This document shows positions 50,080-58,976 of a stretch of DNA of 64,000 bases, in pieces. The stretch lies in NCBI GenBank assembly GCA_937897645.1, contig CALCNV010000089.1, forward strand, positions 1 to 64,000. Reading direction: 5' to 3'. Position numbers and translations under genes: made by a program. Source of the stretch: an uncultured Lysobacteraceae bacterium. GTDB taxonomy: Bacteria > Pseudomonadota > Gammaproteobacteria > Xanthomonadales > Xanthomonadaceae. The notes below the pieces were generated by a model, which did not search any database, was not told the origin of the DNA, and saw only the letters and a program-made list of their open reading frames with translations. The stretch's first letter is position 1. Each line of letters opens with the position of its first letter.

Positions 50080-51566
50080 GCGATTTCGAAGCCCTGGTCG
50101 ACGGATTGCGTGGCACGTCGCCGCGGATCATCGCCGGCGACACCGTCCTCAGCGATGACGACTTGCATGCGCGCATCGAACGCATCGTGGAAGCACTTGC
50201 CAGGCACGGCATGACGCGCGTGGCAAGCCGGCTGGACAACGGGCCGGAATGGCTGGCGCTGGACCTGGCCCTGCGCTATGCCGGCGCGGTGCATGTGCCG
50301 CTGCCCACGTTTTTCAGTCCCTCGCAGGTGGAGCACGCACTCGCCTCCAGTGGCGCGCAATGCATGGTGTTCGATACCCGCATTCCGCTGCCTGCGGGAA
50401 TGGGAATGCATGCGCAGTCGCACCTCGACGGACACCTTGGATGCCTCCACCTGGATTCCGCGCCTACGCTGCTGCCGCCCGGGACCGCGTGCATCACCTA
50501 CACCTCGGGCACCACTGGAACTCCCAAGGGCGTGTGCCTGGGTGCCGATGCCATGCTGGCCGTGGCGTCCTCGTTGCAGCAGGCATCACGCTCGATTTCG
50601 CCGCGCCGGCACCTGTGCTTGATGCCCCTGTCCACCTTGCTGGAGAACATCGCCGGACTGTATGCCGCCTTGTTGTCCGGCGCGCAGATCGTGGTGCCGC
50701 CGCTGGCGGAGATCGGCTACACCGGCTCGGCGGGACTGGACGTACCGACCTTGCTGAACTGCCTGCATCGCGCCCAGCCGGAAAGCGTCATCCTGGTCCC
50801 CCAGCTGCTGCTCGCGGTGGTGATGGCGGCGGAGCAGGGTGCTGCACTGCCTGCCTCACTGCGTTACATCGCGGTCGGTGGCGGTCGCGTGGGCCCGGCA
50901 TTGCTGGCGCGTGCCGCGACCCTGGGGCTTCCGGTGTTCGAAGGCTACGGCCTGACCGAATGTGCATCGGTGGTCTGCCTCAATACGCCCGAAGCGCATC
51001 GTCCCGGCAGCGTGGGCAAGCCGTTGCCGCACGCACGGGTACAGATCATCGATGGCGAGATCTGCGTCGATGGCGTGCGTTGCCTCGGCTACCTGGGTGA
51101 ACAAGGCCCGCCACCCGGTCCCATCGCCACCGGCGACCTGGGACATATCGACGACGATGGTTTCGTGCATGTCACCGGTCGTCGCAAGAACGTGTTCATC
51201 ACCGCCTTCGGTCGCAACGTGTCGCCGGAATGGGTGGAAAGCGAACTGCTGCAGCATCACGCGTTGGCGCAGGTCGTGGTGTCGGGCGAAGCGCGGCCAT
51301 CCAACGTCGCGGTGGTATGGCCACGCCGCGCCGACCTTGACGATGCCGGCATCCGCCGCGCGCTGGATGAGGTCAATGCCGGCCTGCCCGACTACGCCCG
51401 CGTCAGCGATTTCGTCCGTGCCGAGCGCCCCTTCAGCGCGGACGATGGCCTGCTCACTGCCAATGGCCGGCCACGGCGCGAGGCGATCCTCGCGCGCTAT
51501 GCCGACGCCATCGACCGGCGTTACCACGCTTCGCCCTCCCTCTCTCCCCACGAGACCACCGCATGA
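50076..51566 (+). CDS. AMP-binding acyl-adenylate-forming enzyme
   Basis: A 496-residue ANL-superfamily ligase resembling long-chain acyl-CoA synthetases. The P-loop TYTSGTTGTPKG is at residues 141-152. A5-like GYGLTECASVV and A7-like ATGDLGHIDDDGFVHVTGR are present. The N-terminus (DVVLS-like RIIAGDTVLSDDDLHARIE) is short and there is no carrier-protein domain. In the C-terminal A10 region the usual catalytic Lys (GK-I-L-R pattern) reads NGRPRREAI, i.e. Arg, so full adenylation or thioesterification activity is uncertain. It is coupled by four-base overlaps on both sides, implying that it activates an acid for the neighbouring oxygenase or acyltransferase. Confidence 0.88.
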   Translation: MSDFEALVDGLRGTSPRIIAGDTVLSDDDLHARIERIVEALARHGMTRVASRLDNGPEWLALDLALRYAGAVHVPLPTFFSPSQVEHALASSGAQCMVFDTRIPLPAGMGMHAQSHLDGHLGCLHLDSAPTLLPPGTACITYTSGTTGTPKGVCLGADAMLAVASSLQQASRSISPRRHLCLMPLSTLLENIAGLYAALLSGAQIVVPPLAEIGYTGSAGLDVPTLLNCLHRAQPESVILVPQLLLAVVMAAEQGAALPASLRYIAVGGGRVGPALLARAATLGLPVFEGYGLTECASVVCLNTPEAHRPGSVGKPLPHARVQIIDGEICVDGVRCLGYLGEQGPPPGPIATGDLGHIDDDGFVHVTGRRKNVFITAFGRNVSPEWVESELLQHHALAQVVVSGEARPSNVAVVWPRRADLDDAGIRRALDEVNAGLPDYARVSDFVRAERPFSADDGLLTANGRPRREAILARYADAIDRRYHASPSLSPHETTA

Positions 51567-52240
51567 ACTTCCACCAGCAGCTGCTAGAGCAAACCCGCGC
51601 AGAGCGTGAAACGCTGATCGGCATCCCCATCATCCAGTCCGCGCTGGCGGCGCGCATCGATCGCCAGGACTACATCGCGTTCCTGACCCAGGCCTTCCAC
51701 CACGTGCGGCATACGGTGCCCCTGCTGATGGCATGCGGCGCGCGCCTGCCGGCGCGCCTGGAGTGGCTGCGCGCGGCCATTGGCGAGTACATCGCGGAAG
51801 AAATGGGCCACCAGGAATGGATCCTGGACGATATCGCCGCGTGTGGCGTGGATCGCCAGGCCGCCGAAGACTCACAACCCTCCATCGCCACCGAGCTGAT
51901 GGTGTCCTACGCCTACGACACCATCATGCGCGGCAATCCGGTCGGGTTCTTCGGCATGGTCCTGGTGCTGGAAGGCACCAGCGTCGCGTTGGCCACGCGT
52001 GCGGCGGAGAGCATCGAGGCATCGCTGGGCCTGCCGCGCAACGCCTTCGGCTACCTGCGCTCGCATGGCGACCTGGATATCGAACACGTCGGTTTCTACG
52101 AAGGCCTGATGGACCGGCTGGAGGATCCGGATGACCAACGCGCGGTGGTCCATGCCGCGAAGCGCTTCTACAAACTCTATGGCGACATCTTCCGCACGCT
52201 GCGTGACGACGTCGCGCTGCCGCTGGCCGAGGCCGCGTGA
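51563..52240 (+). CDS. Heme-oxygenase-like diiron oxidase (HDO / TenA-related)
   Basis: A 225-residue all-helical protein of the iron-containing redox enzyme family (same fold as UndA, TenA and CADD). A candidate metal set is complete: Glu80 and His83 (EEMGHQEW), Glu137 (LVLEGTS), His168, Asp172 and His175 (SHGDLDIEHVGFYEG). Related enzymes use two irons and O2 to oxidise fatty acids, amino acids or amines; UndA makes 1-alkenes. The N-terminal helix has IPIIQSALAARI. Both ends overlap its neighbours by four bases, so it is embedded between the ligase and the SDR of the same operon. The product is unknown. Confidence 0.9.
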   Translation: MNFHQQLLEQTRAERETLIGIPIIQSALAARIDRQDYIAFLTQAFHHVRHTVPLLMACGARLPARLEWLRAAIGEYIAEEMGHQEWILDDIAACGVDRQAAEDSQPSIATELMVSYAYDTIMRGNPVGFFGMVLVLEGTSVALATRAAESIEASLGLPRNAFGYLRSHGDLDIEHVGFYEGLMDRLEDPDDQRAVVHAAKRFYKLYGDIFRTLRDDVALPLAEAA

Positions 52241-53082
52241 TGGAACTCAAGGGAACCACCGTGCTGCTCACCGGCGCCAGTGGCGGCATTGGCTCCGCGC
52301 TGTGCGACGCGCTGGTTGCGGCCGGTGCGCGCGTCCTCGCGGTCGCACGCGATCCGGCCCGGCTTGCGCAACTGGCGAAACGGCATGAACCCGGCGACAT
52401 CATGCCCTTCGCCGCCGACATCACGTTGGCGGAGCAACGCGCCGCATTGCTCGCGTTCGCGCGCGGCCTGCAGCCTACGCCGTCGCTGCTGGTGCTGGCC
52501 CATGCACAGGGTGCATTCGGCATGTTCCAGGACCAGTCCGAGGCGCGCATGCAGCAGATGCTGGACGCCAACCTCAGTGCACCCCTGCTGCTCATCCATG
52601 CATTCCTGCCCACGCTGCAGGCACACCCGCGCAGCGCCGTGGTGGCGGTGGGCTCCACGTTTGGCAGCCTTGCATTCCCGGGCTTCGCCGCCTACAGCGC
52701 CAGCAAGTTCGGGCTGCGCGGACTGATGGAAGGGTTGTCACGCGAATTCGCCGACCGCCCGATCCGTTTCCAGTACCTCGCGCCACGCGCCACGCGTACC
52801 GCATTCAATCCGGCCGCCGTCGACGCATTCAACCGCGACAGCAAGGTCGCGGTAGACGAGCCGGATGACGTGGCCCGGATCCTGGTGGCCGCGATCGCGC
52901 GCGGCGACAAACGCCTGCAGGTCGGGTGGCCGGAAAAACTCTTCGCACGACTCAACGGCATGTTGCCGGAACTGGTTGACCGCAGCCTGCAATCGCAACT
53001 TGCCCTTGTCCACCGCCATGCGCGCGCGCATGCATCCACCCTGCCTGTCCTGGAGAACGACCATGAACCCGTTTCGCCCTGA
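52237..53082 (+). CDS. Short-chain dehydrogenase/reductase of the HDO operon
   Basis: A 281-residue classical SDR. The nucleotide motif is TGASGGIGSALCDAL, followed by RVLAVARDPARL (basic residue suggesting NADP). The active site is Ser (VAVGSTFGSLAF) with YSASKFG. A C-terminal extension contains APRATRTAFNPAAVDAFN and WPEKLFARLN. Substrate unknown, likely the product of the diiron enzyme or an acyl-thioester derivative. It overlaps the HDO gene by four bases and the TPR gene by twenty. Confidence 0.88.
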   Translation: MMELKGTTVLLTGASGGIGSALCDALVAAGARVLAVARDPARLAQLAKRHEPGDIMPFAADITLAEQRAALLAFARGLQPTPSLLVLAHAQGAFGMFQDQSEARMQQMLDANLSAPLLLIHAFLPTLQAHPRSAVVAVGSTFGSLAFPGFAAYSASKFGLRGLMEGLSREFADRPIRFQYLAPRATRTAFNPAAVDAFNRDSKVAVDEPDDVARILVAAIARGDKRLQVGWPEKLFARLNGMLPELVDRSLQSQLALVHRHARAHASTLPVLENDHEPVSP

Positions 53083-53737
53083 GCGCCTTCGCGCCATCGC
53101 CGTCGCTGCGCTACTCGTCCTGCCCGGCCTTGCATCCGCCGCGGGCAACAGCAAGCCTTCCCCGCAGGTGGTCGAAGTCCGCGACCGCTGGGCCGAAGCC
53201 ACCTACAACACGCCCAAGCCGCAACGCGTGGCGGCCCTGGAGTCTTTGGCCAGCCGCAGTGAAGCCTTGCGCAAGGCGCAACCGAAGGATGCCAATGCGT
53301 TGATCTGGGACGGCATCGTATTGTCCAGCCTGGCCGGCGAGCGCGGTGGCCTGGGTGCACTGGGACTGGTCAAGCAGGCGCGCGTGAATTTCGAAGCGGC
53401 GCTGGCGATCGACCCCACCGCGCTGGACGGTGCGGCCTACACCAGCCTGGGTGCGCTGTATTACCAGGTGCCCGGATGGCCGGTTGGTTTCGGCGACGAC
53501 AAGAAGGCACGCCAACTGCTGCGCAAGGGCATCGAGGTGAATCCCGATGGCCTGGACGCCAACTATTTCTATGCGGATTTCCTGCGCGACCAGGGAGACT
53601 GGACGGGCGCTGCGGCCGCACTGCAGAAGGCACTTGCCGCGCCGGCGCGCCCGGGCCGCGAACTCGCCGACCGTGGCCGTCGCGCGGAAGCCACGGCGCT
53701 GCTTGCACAGCTGAAGCCGCACCTTGCAAGCCATTGA
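53063..53737 (+). CDS. Exported TPR-repeat protein
   Basis: A 224-residue protein with signal peptide LRAIAVAALLVLPGLASA. TPR-like helical pairs fill the mature part: ALIWDGIVLSSLAGERGG-type, ARVNFEAALAIDPTALDGAA, ARQLLRKGIEVNPDGLDANY and GAAAALQKALAAPARPGREL. Pattern and lengths fit two or three tetratricopeptide repeats. Periplasmic by signal peptide; a scaffold role is possible. It overlaps the SDR gene by twenty bases and lies 21 bases before the response-regulator gene, tying the biosynthetic genes to the two-component system. Confidence 0.8.
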   Translation: MNPFRPERLRAIAVAALLVLPGLASAAGNSKPSPQVVEVRDRWAEATYNTPKPQRVAALESLASRSEALRKAQPKDANALIWDGIVLSSLAGERGGLGALGLVKQARVNFEAALAIDPTALDGAAYTSLGALYYQVPGWPVGFGDDKKARQLLRKGIEVNPDGLDANYFYADFLRDQGDWTGAAAALQKALAAPARPGRELADRGRRAEATALLAQLKPHLASH

Positions 53738-53758
53738 AGCCAGACACACACTGGGTGC

Positions 53759-54460
53759 ATGCGCATCTTGCTGGTGGAAGACGACCGTTCCCTGGGTGAA
53801 GGTATCCGCACGACCTTGCGGCGTGCGGCGTACTCCGTGGACTGGATCCAGGACGGCGCGGGCGCGCTGGCCGCGATGCGTGACGACGCTGGCATCGACC
53901 TGGTGATCCTGGACCTGGGCTTGCCGCACGTCGACGGCATCGAAGTGATCAGGCAGTCGCGCCGCGCCGGCGCTTCGGTGCCGATCCTGGTGTTGAGCGC
54001 GCGCGAGCGTGCAGCAGACCGCACGTTGGGCCTTGATGTCGGTGCCGACGATTACCTGGGCAAGCCATTCGATTCGAATGAACTGCTGGCGCGCGTACGC
54101 GCACTGCTGCGGCGCAGTGCCGGCCGGGTCAGCCCGAAGCTGGAACTGGGCGAACTGGTGCTCGATCCCGCCACGCTGTCCGTCACCTGGCGCGGCCGCC
54201 CGCTGGACTTGCCGCGCAGGGAGTTCGCGCTGCTGCGGCTGTTGATGGAGAACCGCGGCAAGGTCATCAGCCGCGAATCCGTGCAGCAGGGCCTGTACGG
54301 TTGGGATGAAGACGTGGCCAGCAATGCGGTGGACGTGCATGTGCACCAGTTGCGTCGCAAGCTGCACCCCGCCCTGATCCGAACCATCCGCGGCGTGGGC
54401 TACGCACTGGATGAGCGCGCCGCGGCCTCCGCGAGCGACCAGGACGCCGCCGCGCCATGA
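53759..54460 (+). CDS. OmpR-family response regulator (QseB/PmrA-like)
   Basis: A 233-residue two-domain regulator. The receiver has acidic residues Glu7-Asp8-Asp9, phospho-acceptor Asp52 (VILDLGLPHVDGIE), Ser80 (LVLSAR) and Lys102 (GKPF). The C-terminal winged-helix domain has PRREFALLRLLMENRGKVIS and DVHVHQLRRKLHPALIRTIR followed by GVGYAL. It binds DNA and activates or represses promoters after phosphorylation. It overlaps the kinase gene by four bases. Target genes are unknown; its own operon is the natural candidate. Confidence 0.94.
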   Translation: MRILLVEDDRSLGEGIRTTLRRAAYSVDWIQDGAGALAAMRDDAGIDLVILDLGLPHVDGIEVIRQSRRAGASVPILVLSARERAADRTLGLDVGADDYLGKPFDSNELLARVRALLRRSAGRVSPKLELGELVLDPATLSVTWRGRPLDLPRREFALLRLLMENRGKVISRESVQQGLYGWDEDVASNAVDVHVHQLRRKLHPALIRTIRGVGYALDERAAASASDQDAAAP

Positions 54461-55845
54461 CCTCGATCCGGCGCGTCTTGCTGGTGTCGTTGATCGGCAT
54501 CCTGTCGGTGGTGATCATGGTCACCGCCGGCTTCAGCTATCGCGCCGGCTTGCAGGAAGCGGGGGAAATGTTCGACGCCAAGCTCGCGCATTCCTCGCGC
54601 GTGCTGATGAGCGTGGTGGACGAATCCCTCGGTGAGTTGCGCGAACACGGCCCCACCGAACCCATCCTCGTGCGCGTCTGGCATGGGGAAGCGGAAGGCG
54701 TGGGCGAGGCGCTGGCTTTTCAGGATGGCCATGCCTATGAAACCAAGCTGGCCTTCCAGGTGCGTGAAGCCGACGGCAGCCTGCTGCTGCGTTCGGACAG
54801 CGGCCCGCAACAGGCGCTGGCCCCGCTGGCGCCGGGCTTCGCCGACGTGGTGATCGATGGCGAAGCATGGCGCACCTTTACCTTGCGCTCGCCGGGTGGG
54901 CACTGGTACCAGTCCGGCGAGCTGGCGGACATCAGGCGCGAGCTTGCCGGCGAAATCGCCTCCAGCACGCTGTTGCCGCTGTTGGTCGCGTTGCCGCTGC
55001 TGGCCGTGTTCGTGTGGCTGGTGGTCAACTGGGCCAGCCGCGGCCTGACCCGGGTGTCGCAGGAAATCGGCGAACGTGCGCCCCATCGCCTCGCGCCGAT
55101 CAAGCTCGATCGCGTGCCCAGGGAAATCCAGGGACTGGTGGTCGCGGTCAACGGACTCTTGCAACGCCTCGATGCGATGCTCGCGCGCGAACGCCGTTTC
55201 ACGGCCGATGCGGCGCACGAACTGCGCACGCCGGTAGCGGCACTCAAGGTGCATGCGCACAACCTGCGCCATGCGCGCAGCGAGGCCGAGCGCGATGAAT
55301 CACAGCAGCAGCTCGATGCCAGCGTGTCACGCACCGAGCGGCTGGTGGCGCAGTTGCTTGCGCTGAGCCGGGTGGAACCGGGTGCCGCCGCCGCCGAACC
55401 GCGCGCGGTCGACCTGCGCATGTTGGCCGAACAGCACCTGGCGGACTATGGGGCGCTGACCGCGTCCCGCGGCGTGCACATGGCATTGCAGGCGGAGTCG
55501 GTGTCCGTGCGTGGTGACGAGGCGGCGCTGGACGCGATGATGCGCAACCTCATCGACAACGCCGTGCGTTACAGCCCGCGCGATGGGCAGGTGCGCGTGC
55601 AGTTGTCGCGCGAGGGTGCAGACGCCGTGCTGGCCGTCGAGGATTCGGGTCCGGGCATCGCGCCGGAAGCGCGCACGCGCGTTTTCGAACGCTTCCACCG
55701 TGAACTGGGAAGCGGCGTGGAAGGCAGCGGCCTGGGCCTGTCCATCGTCAGGCAGGTGGTGGAGATGCATGCCGGCAGCATCGTGCTGGACGATTCGCCG
55801 CAATGGGGTGGGTTGCGGGCAACGGTCAGGCTGCCCGCGCTGTAG
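54457..55845 (+). CDS. Sensor histidine kinase (QseC/PmrB-like)
   Basis: A 462-residue kinase. N-terminal membrane segment at about residues 7-27 (LLVSLIGILSVVIMVTAG), periplasmic sensor region to about 168, second segment at about 171-192 (TLLPLLVALPLLAVFVWLVV), HAMP-like linker, phospho-acceptor His254 in ADAAHELRTPVAAL, and N/G1/G2 ATP-site boxes (NLIDNAVRYSP, VEDSGPGIAP, SGLGLSIVRQVV). It phosphorylates the response regulator coded just upstream. The signal sensed is unknown. The gene is the last of the seven-gene operon, four bases overlapping its partner. Confidence 0.94.
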   Translation: MTSIRRVLLVSLIGILSVVIMVTAGFSYRAGLQEAGEMFDAKLAHSSRVLMSVVDESLGELREHGPTEPILVRVWHGEAEGVGEALAFQDGHAYETKLAFQVREADGSLLLRSDSGPQQALAPLAPGFADVVIDGEAWRTFTLRSPGGHWYQSGELADIRRELAGEIASSTLLPLLVALPLLAVFVWLVVNWASRGLTRVSQEIGERAPHRLAPIKLDRVPREIQGLVVAVNGLLQRLDAMLARERRFTADAAHELRTPVAALKVHAHNLRHARSEAERDESQQQLDASVSRTERLVAQLLALSRVEPGAAAAEPRAVDLRMLAEQHLADYGALTASRGVHMALQAESVSVRGDEAALDAMMRNLIDNAVRYSPRDGQVRVQLSREGADAVLAVEDSGPGIAPEARTRVFERFHRELGSGVEGSGLGLSIVRQVVEMHAGSIVLDDSPQWGGLRATVRLPAL

Positions 55846-55854
55846 CCTCGTTGG

Positions 55855-57063
55855 TCAGGCCGTGTTGCCGGGCTTGAACAACCGCTTCATCTTCGGCGTC
55901 ACCACCGGGATCGTCAGCATGGTGCTGGCCACGGCCATCAGCAACAGGGCAGTGAACGTCGCGTTGGTGATGATCTGCTTGTCCAGCAGGATGTTGGCGA
56001 AGATGATCATGATCAGGGCCTTGGTCTGCAGCAGCCAGCCGATGAAGGACGCTTCGCCGGGTTTCCATTTCAGGATCCTTCCGGCGATGTGCACGCCCAC
56101 CAGCTTGCCGGCCACCGAGGCCACCAGCAGCACGGCGGCGGCGATGAACACCACGTCACCACCGACCGACCAGGCCGTGCGCAAGCCCGTGCTGAGGAAG
56201 AACACCGGCATCATCACCAGCAGCACGTTGTGGCGCAGGCGGTCCATCTGTTCCTGGTCGAACCAGTCGCTGTCGATGACCACGCCGGCCAGGAACGCGC
56301 CGACCATGAAGTGCAGCCCCGACCAGTCCGCGCCGAATGCGCACACGCTCAGCCAGATCAGCATCACGTACCAGCGGTCGCGCTCCGGCAGCCGCACCAT
56401 CAACTTGCGGAAGCCGATGCACGCCACCACGAACGCGAGCAGGAACCCGACCTGCCGGCCCATGCGTTCCCAGTCCAGCAGCACCAGCGCCAGCACGCCC
56501 CAGATGGCCACGTCGTCCAGGCTGGCGTAACGCAATATGCGCTGGCCGATGGGCTGGCGCAGGATGTCGAGCTTTTCCATCAGCAGGATCAGGATCGGCA
56601 GTGCGGTCACCGCGCAGGCCATGCCCACGCCGACCACGAATTGCCATGACTGGCCTTTTTCACCTATCCATCCAGGGAACATCAGCATGCCCAGCGCGGC
56701 GATGCTGCCGGTCACCAGCGGCACGCCCAACGCGAAGCCGGCGGTGACGCCGCTTTCCAGGCGGTTCTTCCACGCCTGGCGCACGTCCAGTTCGATGCCT
56801 GCGATCAGCACGAACAGCATCACTGCCCACGCGCCCAGGCCATTGAGGATCTTGATCACGTCCGGCGTGAACACGAATTCGTAATACCCCGGCGCCACCG
56901 CGCCCAGCACGCCCGGCCCCAGCAGGATGCCGGTGATGATCTGCACCACCACCAGCGGCGCGAAGTAATCGGTACGACCGAGGCGCCAGATCAGGTACGG
57001 GACGGTGAAGATGATCGCCATGGCGATCAGGAACAGTTCCATCGTGCTTATGGCGTGCGGCAT
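55855..57063 (-). CDS. CPA2-type cation:proton antiporter
   Basis: A 402-residue integral membrane protein of the sodium/proton antiporter superfamily, CPA2 (Kef-like) branch, without the RCK/TrkA-N regulatory domain. Around eleven or twelve membrane segments are visible, such as MELFLIAMAIIFTVPYLIW, the YFAPLVVVQIITGILLGPG re-entrant region, and ALPILILLMEKLDILRQPIG with ASLDDVAIWGVLAL (the DD/ND-like exchange site). The DRLRHNVLLVMMPVFFLSTGL segment and the short C-terminus KMKRLFKPGN are normal. Monocistronic, convergent with the kinase gene (nine-base gap). Confidence 0.9.
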   Translation of the reverse strand: MPHAISTMELFLIAMAIIFTVPYLIWRLGRTDYFAPLVVVQIITGILLGPGVLGAVAPGYYEFVFTPDVIKILNGLGAWAVMLFVLIAGIELDVRQAWKNRLESGVTAGFALGVPLVTGSIAALGMLMFPGWIGEKGQSWQFVVGVGMACAVTALPILILLMEKLDILRQPIGQRILRYASLDDVAIWGVLALVLLDWERMGRQVGFLLAFVVACIGFRKLMVRLPERDRWYVMLIWLSVCAFGADWSGLHFMVGAFLAGVVIDSDWFDQEQMDRLRHNVLLVMMPVFFLSTGLRTAWSVGGDVVFIAAAVLLVASVAGKLVGVHIAGRILKWKPGEASFIGWLLQTKALIMIIFANILLDKQIITNATFTALLLMAVASTMLTIPVVTPKMKRLFKPGNTA

Positions 57064-57250
57064 GTGCCCTCGTTGGCAGCGGATGCTGCGACTGGTCGTG
57101 GAGTTCCCCGGGTTGGCATGGCCTCGTCGTGCAGCCTTGGCCGGGCCGTGTGCACGCTAGCCGACTTGCCGGTTTATTCCAAGCGGTCCGGCGGTCTTAT
57201 GATGGGCCGGCCGGGCTCGCGGCCGGCTCTTTCGTTTGGAAGGAGGCAGC

Positions 57251-58834
57251 ATGGATACCGATGTGCTCATCGTGGGCGCAGGCCCCACCGGATTGATGCT
57301 TGCCAACCAGCTCGCCAGGCGTGGCGTGCGCAGCGTGATCATCGATCGCCATGCCGGCCCTTCGCTGCAGACCCGTGCACTGGGCGTGCAGGCACGCACG
57401 CTGGAGATCTACGCGCAGCTTGGCATCGTCGATCGTGCACTCGCGCTGGGAAAGCGTGGCAACGGCGTGCAGTTGTGGGCGCAGGGCCGCAAGGCCGCGC
57501 ATGTGCCGCTGGGCAACGCGGGCAGCGAGCTCACACCGTATCCCTACGTGCTGGTGCTGGGCCAGGACGACAACGAACGCATCATGGGCGAACGCCTGCG
57601 GGACTTCGACCAGTCGGTGCAATGGAACACCGGACTGGTCGCACTGCAGCCGCATGCAGGCCATGTCACCGCGACGCTCGCGTCCGCGGATGGCGTGACC
57701 CGCGATATCAACGCGCGCTGGGTGGCCGGTTGCGATGGGGCACACAGCGCCGTGCGCACGCTCAGCGGCATCGCGTTCGAGGGTGCGCCGTACGAGCACG
57801 TCTTCTACGTCGCCGACGTGCAGGCCAGTGGCAACATGGTGCCCGACCAGATCAACGTGTTCCTGTGGAAGGAGAGCTTCCACCTGTTCTTCCCCATGCG
57901 CGGCGACAACCACTGGCGCATCGTCGGCATCCTGCCGCCCGCCTTGCGTGGCAGGGAAGAGGTGGCCTTCGACCAGGTACTGCCGTCGCTGCTCGATGAA
58001 ACAGGACTCGATCTGTCGGTTGCGCAATGCACCTGGTTCTCCAGCTATCGCATCCACCATCGGCGCGCGGCGCGTTTCCGTTCGGCTCGCTGTTTCCTGC
58101 TCGGTGATGCGGCACACATCCACAGCCCGGTCGGCGCGCAGGGCATGAATACAGGTCTGCAGGATGCGTACAACCTGGCGTGGAAGCTCGCGCTGGTGGT
58201 GAAGCAGCAAGCCGCGGAATCGCTGCTCGATTCGTATGAGGAAGAGCGCATCCCGGTCGCCGCGCGGCTGCTCGACACCACCGACCGCGCCTTCCGCCTG
58301 ATCATCTCGGACAACCCGCTGGCCGGGGTGCTGCGTACGCAGGTGCTGGCACGCATCGCTGCGCAGGCGATGCGCCGCAAGCGCATCCAGGAATTCGCGT
58401 TCCGCACCGTTTCGCAGATCGGCATCCGCTATCGCGACAGCGGTCTGTCCGTGTCGACCACGCACCTTGCGTCGCCGTCGCCGCAGGCAGGAGATCGTTT
58501 CCCGTGGCTGCGCATGCGGCTGCAAACCGATGGCCCGGTCGAAGACATGTTCCAGTCGCTGGACGACCTGCATTTCCATTTGCTGTTGTTCGGGCAGCCA
58601 GCGCCCGGCGACGACGCGAGAGCGTTCGGCGACCTGCTGCGCATCCACGTCATTCCGGACGATGCGCACAACCAGGCTGAACTTGAACGCGTCGGCATTC
58701 CCGGCCGATCGTTCTTCCTGTTGCGTCCGGATGGCTACATCGGCATGTGTGGAGCGCTGTTGGAAACAGAAGAGCTGGCGTCCTATGCAAAATCGCGACT
58801 TGGCCTGTTGGCAGCGGGCAAGAGCGTGTCGTGA
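57251..58834 (+). CDS. FAD-dependent aromatic monooxygenase-family protein
   Basis: A 527-residue class A flavin monooxygenase (PheA/TfdB/MhpA type). The FAD motif GAGPTGLMLANQLARRG is at the N-terminus; the second FAD/NAD site reads WVAGCDGAHSAVR, and the third is GDAAHIHSPVGAQGMNTGLQ followed by DAYNLAWKLA. A C-terminal thioredoxin-like domain starts about residue 420. Substrate probably a phenol or related aromatic; NADPH and O2 used. Starts at 57251 with GGAGG six bases upstream. No aromatic degradation genes surround it, so its role is unclear. Confidence 0.92.
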   Translation: MDTDVLIVGAGPTGLMLANQLARRGVRSVIIDRHAGPSLQTRALGVQARTLEIYAQLGIVDRALALGKRGNGVQLWAQGRKAAHVPLGNAGSELTPYPYVLVLGQDDNERIMGERLRDFDQSVQWNTGLVALQPHAGHVTATLASADGVTRDINARWVAGCDGAHSAVRTLSGIAFEGAPYEHVFYVADVQASGNMVPDQINVFLWKESFHLFFPMRGDNHWRIVGILPPALRGREEVAFDQVLPSLLDETGLDLSVAQCTWFSSYRIHHRRAARFRSARCFLLGDAAHIHSPVGAQGMNTGLQDAYNLAWKLALVVKQQAAESLLDSYEEERIPVAARLLDTTDRAFRLIISDNPLAGVLRTQVLARIAAQAMRRKRIQEFAFRTVSQIGIRYRDSGLSVSTTHLASPSPQAGDRFPWLRMRLQTDGPVEDMFQSLDDLHFHLLLFGQPAPGDDARAFGDLLRIHVIPDDAHNQAELERVGIPGRSFFLLRPDGYIGMCGALLETEELASYAKSRLGLLAAGKSVS

Positions 58835-58910
58835 CCTTCTGCAGACATGCCCTGGTTCGGTCCCAGTACAAGCGTTGCTTCCCGGCATTGCGTATGGAAC
58901 GAATATGAAA

Positions 58911-58934
58911 AACGGCGACCCGAGGGTCGCCGTT
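58911..58934. terminator. Bidirectional hairpin terminator
   Basis: A 10-base stem AACGGCGACC / GGTCGCCGTT with a CGAG loop. Read toward lower coordinates, a run of five T's follows, so it terminates the minus-strand gene ending at 58977. Toward higher coordinates it is followed by only TTTCG, so it is a weak end for the monooxygenase gene. Confidence 0.8.
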
Positions 58935-58976
58935 TCGTAAATCTTTCTACCCTGGTCGGGCAGTAGAGGGCAGGGG

